DNA from: Candidatus Bathyarchaeota archaeon B63
Lineage (GTDB): Archaea; Thermoproteota; Bathyarchaeia; Bathyarchaeales; DTEX01
Length of the DNA stretch: 5,531 bases
Assembly (NCBI GenBank): GCA_001593845.1
Contig: LUCF01000088.1
Span: 1 to 5,531 of the forward strand
Direction of reading: 5' to 3'
Shown here: positions 3,390 to 5,531 of the stretch, piece after piece
Layout of the letters: every line of letters starts with the position of its first letter
How positions within the stretch are numbered: the stretch's first letter is position 1
Notes under the pieces: generated by a model
Told to the model about the DNA's origin: nothing
The model's input: only the letters and a program-made list of their open reading frames with translations
Databases searched by the model: none
Translations under genes and position numbers: made by a program

Positions 3390-5304
3390 GCCGGATAGTC
3401 TCAAAGATGTCCGGCGCCAAGGCGTTGACCTTGTGTCTCCTCTGCAGATACTCGGCCAGCCCGATGCACTTCGTCCTCTCCCCGTGGCAGACGATTATGT
3501 TCTCCGGCTTCGAGGAGAGCCTGCGTAGATAATTGATTATCTGCCTCCTATCCGAGTGGCCGGAGAACCCCTCGACCGTGTGGACCTCCAAGCCGCATTT
3601 TATGACCTTGATCTTTCCCTCAGAGTTGATTATGGAGACCTCGGGCATCCCCTTCTGCACCCTTCTACCCAGCGTGCCCTCAATCTGGTAGCTGACGAAT
3701 ATTATGGCGTTTCTTTTGTCGTGGGCGAGCTGCTGGAAGTACTCGATTATCGGCCCGCCTTCAAGCATGCCGGACGTCGCGACTATTATGCTTGGGGACC
3801 CCTCTATTATCTCATCCCTGGCGCTCGGATGCTCCACAACCGTGAAGTACTCAGACTCGAAAGGATTTATTCCCTGGTTTAGTATCGCGTTCCTGACCTC
3901 CCTCGAGAGGTACTCCGGATAAGCTGTATGGATCGCCGTGGCCTCGGAGATCATGCCCTCGATGAAGACCGGCGCCTCTATGAGCTCCCCCCGCCTCATG
4001 TACTCGTCAAGTATCAACATGATCTCCTGAGCTCTGCCGACCGCCGGCACGGGGATCAGGACCTTTCCACCCCTGCTGAGCGCCTCATTGATTATGGATA
4101 CAAGCCTCTTCTCCGCCTCCATCCTAGAGGGCATCACATCATCCGGTGCGCTATAGGTACTCTCCGTTATCACGGTCTCCACCCTCGGGAAGTTTATGGA
4201 GGCGGACTCCAGCAGCATGGTCTTCCCATACTTGAAGTCGCCCGTATAGACTATATTGTGAAAGCCCTCCCCTATGTGAAGGTGGACTATCGAGGAGCCC
4301 AAGATGTGACCCGCGTTGTGTAGGGTGAGGCGGATGTCAGGCGATATGTCGGTGACCACGCCGAACCTCAACGGTATCGTATGCAGCACACTGCTCCTAA
4401 CATCCTTCTGGTCGTATGGAAGGGCTGATCCCTGCTTACTGAGGACATCCAGGTAATCGAGCTGGAGCAGGGTCATGAGGCTTAGGTTGGGAACCGAGCA
4501 GTACGTTGGGCCGTCGTAGCCGTACTTGTACAGAAATGGGAGAAAGCCGCAGTGGTCTAGATGTGCATGGCTGATCACGACTGCGTCAAGCATGTCAATA
4601 TCGAATTGGCCTGCGTCGAAGCGTGGGAATGCCTCGAAGGGCCTCGTAGAGCCTGGGTTTATCCCACAGTCCAAGAGAACCTTACTCTCCCTAGTCTCCA
4701 CCAGGATTGAGGAACGCCCGACCTCCCTAGCCCCACCGAGCATAGTTATCCTAACATCTCCGACATCGTAGATGAGGGGCCTGGAGATCCTCTCGCCGAT
4801 GTTCCGTAGGATCCTCTCCCGCTCTTTGCTCCCCGAGTATAGGGAGTGGCGGACGTGGGCTATTATCTTCGATGCCATCGGCGGGCTTCTCAGCACGCGG
4901 GGTATCCACTTGGTCTTCATTATTATTTGCTGGAGGGTCATCCCGTTCTTACCTATGACTAGGCCGGGCTTCTTAGCCTCGATTATGGCCTCGCCTAATG
5001 TGAGGTCGAAGAGTATATTCGTAACCTCTGCCTCTCTTGGGAGTATGCTCATTATAACCTTCTTGGCTTCGGCCTCGTTCATTCTGACCTGTGGGTCAGA
5101 CCTGATCACTATCCTCTTCTTGATTATGTTGACGATGTCTGTGATCGCTCGGTTATGCGTGATCCTAATCTCCGGCCTCTTAGTGTAGATCGCCAGTGAT
5201 GGGCCTTCAAACTCCACCCGGGTGATCTCGGCTTCCTTGGGGATGTGCTCCAGTACGGTTCGCCTTATCTCCTCTTGCTTATTAATCATCGAAGGCATCT
5301 TCAT
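3382..5304 (-). CDS. aCPSF1/FttA: KH-domain metallo-beta-lactamase/beta-CASP ribonuclease and termination factor
   Basis: The start chosen is ATG 5304 (640 residues), because AAGGAGAG lies 6 nt before it; ATG 5328 would add eight residues and has no good Shine-Dalgarno. The N-terminal region (about 1-135) has two KH domains; only the second keeps a GxxG (VIGKNG, 116-121), as usual. The metallo-beta-lactamase/beta-CASP part follows. It has LLDCGINPG near 210, HAHLDH at 246-251, His333 (HNAGH), Asp356 (TGDFKYG), Glu381 (TEST), His583 (SGHSDR) and His607 (CHGE), so the zinc site and beta-CASP motifs are intact. The family cleaves RNA and, as FttA, terminates archaeal transcription, often at U-rich 3' ends, in complex with RNA polymerase. 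It lies downstream of the proteasome beta gene, a known archaeal pairing. Its 3' end overlaps sepF by 8 bp. Confidence 0.96.
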   Translation of the reverse strand: MKMPSMINKQEEIRRTVLEHIPKEAEITRVEFEGPSLAIYTKRPEIRITHNRAITDIVNIIKKRIVIRSDPQVRMNEAEAKKVIMSILPREAEVTNILFDLTLGEAIIEAKKPGLVIGKNGMTLQQIIMKTKWIPRVLRSPPMASKIIAHVRHSLYSGSKERERILRNIGERISRPLIYDVGDVRITMLGGAREVGRSSILVETRESKVLLDCGINPGSTRPFEAFPRFDAGQFDIDMLDAVVISHAHLDHCGFLPFLYKYGYDGPTYCSVPNLSLMTLLQLDYLDVLSKQGSALPYDQKDVRSSVLHTIPLRFGVVTDISPDIRLTLHNAGHILGSSIVHLHIGEGFHNIVYTGDFKYGKTMLLESASINFPRVETVITESTYSAPDDVMPSRMEAEKRLVSIINEALSRGGKVLIPVPAVGRAQEIMLILDEYMRRGELIEAPVFIEGMISEATAIHTAYPEYLSREVRNAILNQGINPFESEYFTVVEHPSARDEIIEGSPSIIVATSGMLEGGPIIEYFQQLAHDKRNAIIFVSYQIEGTLGRRVQKGMPEVSIINSEGKIKVIKCGLEVHTVEGFSGHSDRRQIINYLRRLSSKPENIIVCHGERTKCIGLAEYLQRRHKVNALAPDIFETIRLR

Positions 5305-5336
5305 CCGGTTCTCTCCTTTCTTCCGCATCGGCTCAT
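5301..5336 (-). other. Short 11-codon frame bridging psmB and aCPSF1 by two ATGA overlaps
   Basis: On the minus strand ATG at 5336-5334 overlaps the psmB stop (ATGA). It opens the frame MSRCGRKERTG, whose TGA at 5303-5301 overlaps the preferred aCPSF1 ATG at 5304 (again ATGA). It could be a chance frame or a translational bridge; nothing shows that the peptide itself is functional. Confidence 0.25.
5311..5318 (-). promoter_or_regulatory. Shine-Dalgarno deciding the aCPSF1 start
   Basis: The minus strand reads AAGGAGAG at 5318-5311, followed by six bases and ATG at 5304. This supports the shorter start (Met at 5304) over the upstream ATG at 5328, which lies before the site. Confidence 0.6.
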
Positions 5337-5531
5337 AAGGCCTCGAGGATCCTCATTTTTTCCTCGTCATTCAGTTCGCGGTAACCCTCCTTGCCTATCA
5401 CGACTATGTCTAAACTATCACCAGTCCCGACATCCCTCTTCATCGCGGATCGAAGGGCCTGAGCAATGATCGGTAAAGCCTCATCTATGGGGAGGCCCTC
5501 CTCGAATTTCTCCTCGAGTATCCCATAGGCG
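5333..5531 (-). CDS. psmB: Proteasome beta subunit, C-terminal part (5' end outside window)
   Basis: Only the last 65 residues are visible. They read AYGILEEKFEEGLPIDEA, then ALRSAMKRDVGTGDSLDIVVI, and end ILEAL before TGA at 5335. The pattern of A-YG-L-E, an acidic turn, a helix, then RD-x-x-S/T-G-D followed by a hydrophobic strand is the C-terminal region of 20S proteasome beta subunits. The N-terminal catalytic Thr, the propeptide and the promoter lie outside the window, so activity cannot be judged. The Asp of RDVGTG corresponds to the conserved Asp166 and the Thr to Ser169 of the Thermoplasma numbering. Beta subunits form the inner rings of the archaeal 20S particle and degrade proteins fed by PAN or Cdc48-type ATPases. 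The stop lies 28 bp before the preferred aCPSF1 start, consistent with one transcript. Confidence 0.9.
   Translation of the reverse strand, partial: AYGILEEKFEEGLPIDEALPIIAQALRSAMKRDVGTGDSLDIVVIGKEGYRELNDEEKMRILEAL

Noticed and set aside
3556..4323. Plus-strand open frames opposite aCPSF1 (for example 3556-3882 and 3928-4323)
   Set aside because: They are antisense to an intact, motif-rich gene, have no family resemblance and no ribosome binding sites; they are frame shadows.
4772..5188. Plus-strand 138-codon frame with hydrophobic segments
   Set aside because: It is antisense to the KH domains of aCPSF1. Its hydrophobicity follows from the complementary codons and does not indicate a membrane protein.
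1..5531. CRISPR array, insertion sequence or multi-gene defence cassette
   Set aside because: No regularly spaced repeats, transposase, terminal inverted repeats or defence-type domains were found; apart from the left edge all genes are recognised cellular families.

Overview
The window is archaeal. It carries an archaeal/eukaryotic-type ribosomal protein pair (eL37 and uS10), an Lsm/Sm-like protein, a KH-domain beta-CASP nuclease of the aCPSF1/FttA family, a proteasome beta subunit, an archaeal SepF and an intron-bearing tRNA-Ser. Promoters look like archaeal TATA boxes placed about 25-35 bp before the expected transcript starts. The mix of SepF, aCPSF1 next to the proteasome beta gene, eL37 with Lsm, and an AN1-M50 fusion fits a deep TACK-type lineage such as Bathyarchaeia or Korarchaeia. 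That placement is an inference and could be wrong; an euryarchaeal host is not excluded.

Layout. Positions 1-293 (minus) hold an AT-rich small gene encoding a protein with an HEXXH metalloprotease motif, cut or just ended by the window edge. After a roughly 100-bp AT-rich gap comes tRNA-Ser(UGA) (minus, 397-500) with a 15-nt intron at position 37/38. Its own TATA box lies in the divergent region shared with the next gene. A plus-strand gene (about 661-1488) encodes an AN1 zinc finger fused to a site-2-type (M50) membrane protease. It converges on a minus-strand block made of uS10 (own promoter) preceded by an Lsm-eL37 operon. A compact 81-bp divergent promoter region (2354-2434), with one near-palindromic TATA element, separates Lsm from a plus-strand MCT-1-like PUA protein, followed by sepF. 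The sepF gene overlaps tail-to-tail by 8 bp with the minus-strand aCPSF1/FttA gene, which lies directly downstream of the proteasome beta-subunit gene (partial, at the right edge).

How the genes fit together. Most of the window is housekeeping information processing: tRNA, ribosome, RNA chaperone, translation-linked PUA protein, transcription termination/RNA 3'-end nuclease, and protein turnover (proteasome, membrane protease). SepF, the membrane anchor for FtsZ, is the exception. The proteasome beta-aCPSF1 and Lsm-eL37 pairs are known archaeal neighbourhoods. I see no CRISPR array, insertion sequence or obvious defence cassette.

The most unusual points are (1) the AT-rich HEXXH gene beside a tRNA 3' end, compatible with an integrated element; (2) a recurrent arrangement in which tiny out-of-frame start-stop reading frames overlap true start codons, most clearly at the AN1-M50 gene and between psmB and aCPSF1; (3) the short tRNA intron with a reduced splicing motif. 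None amounts to a clearly new system from sequence alone.
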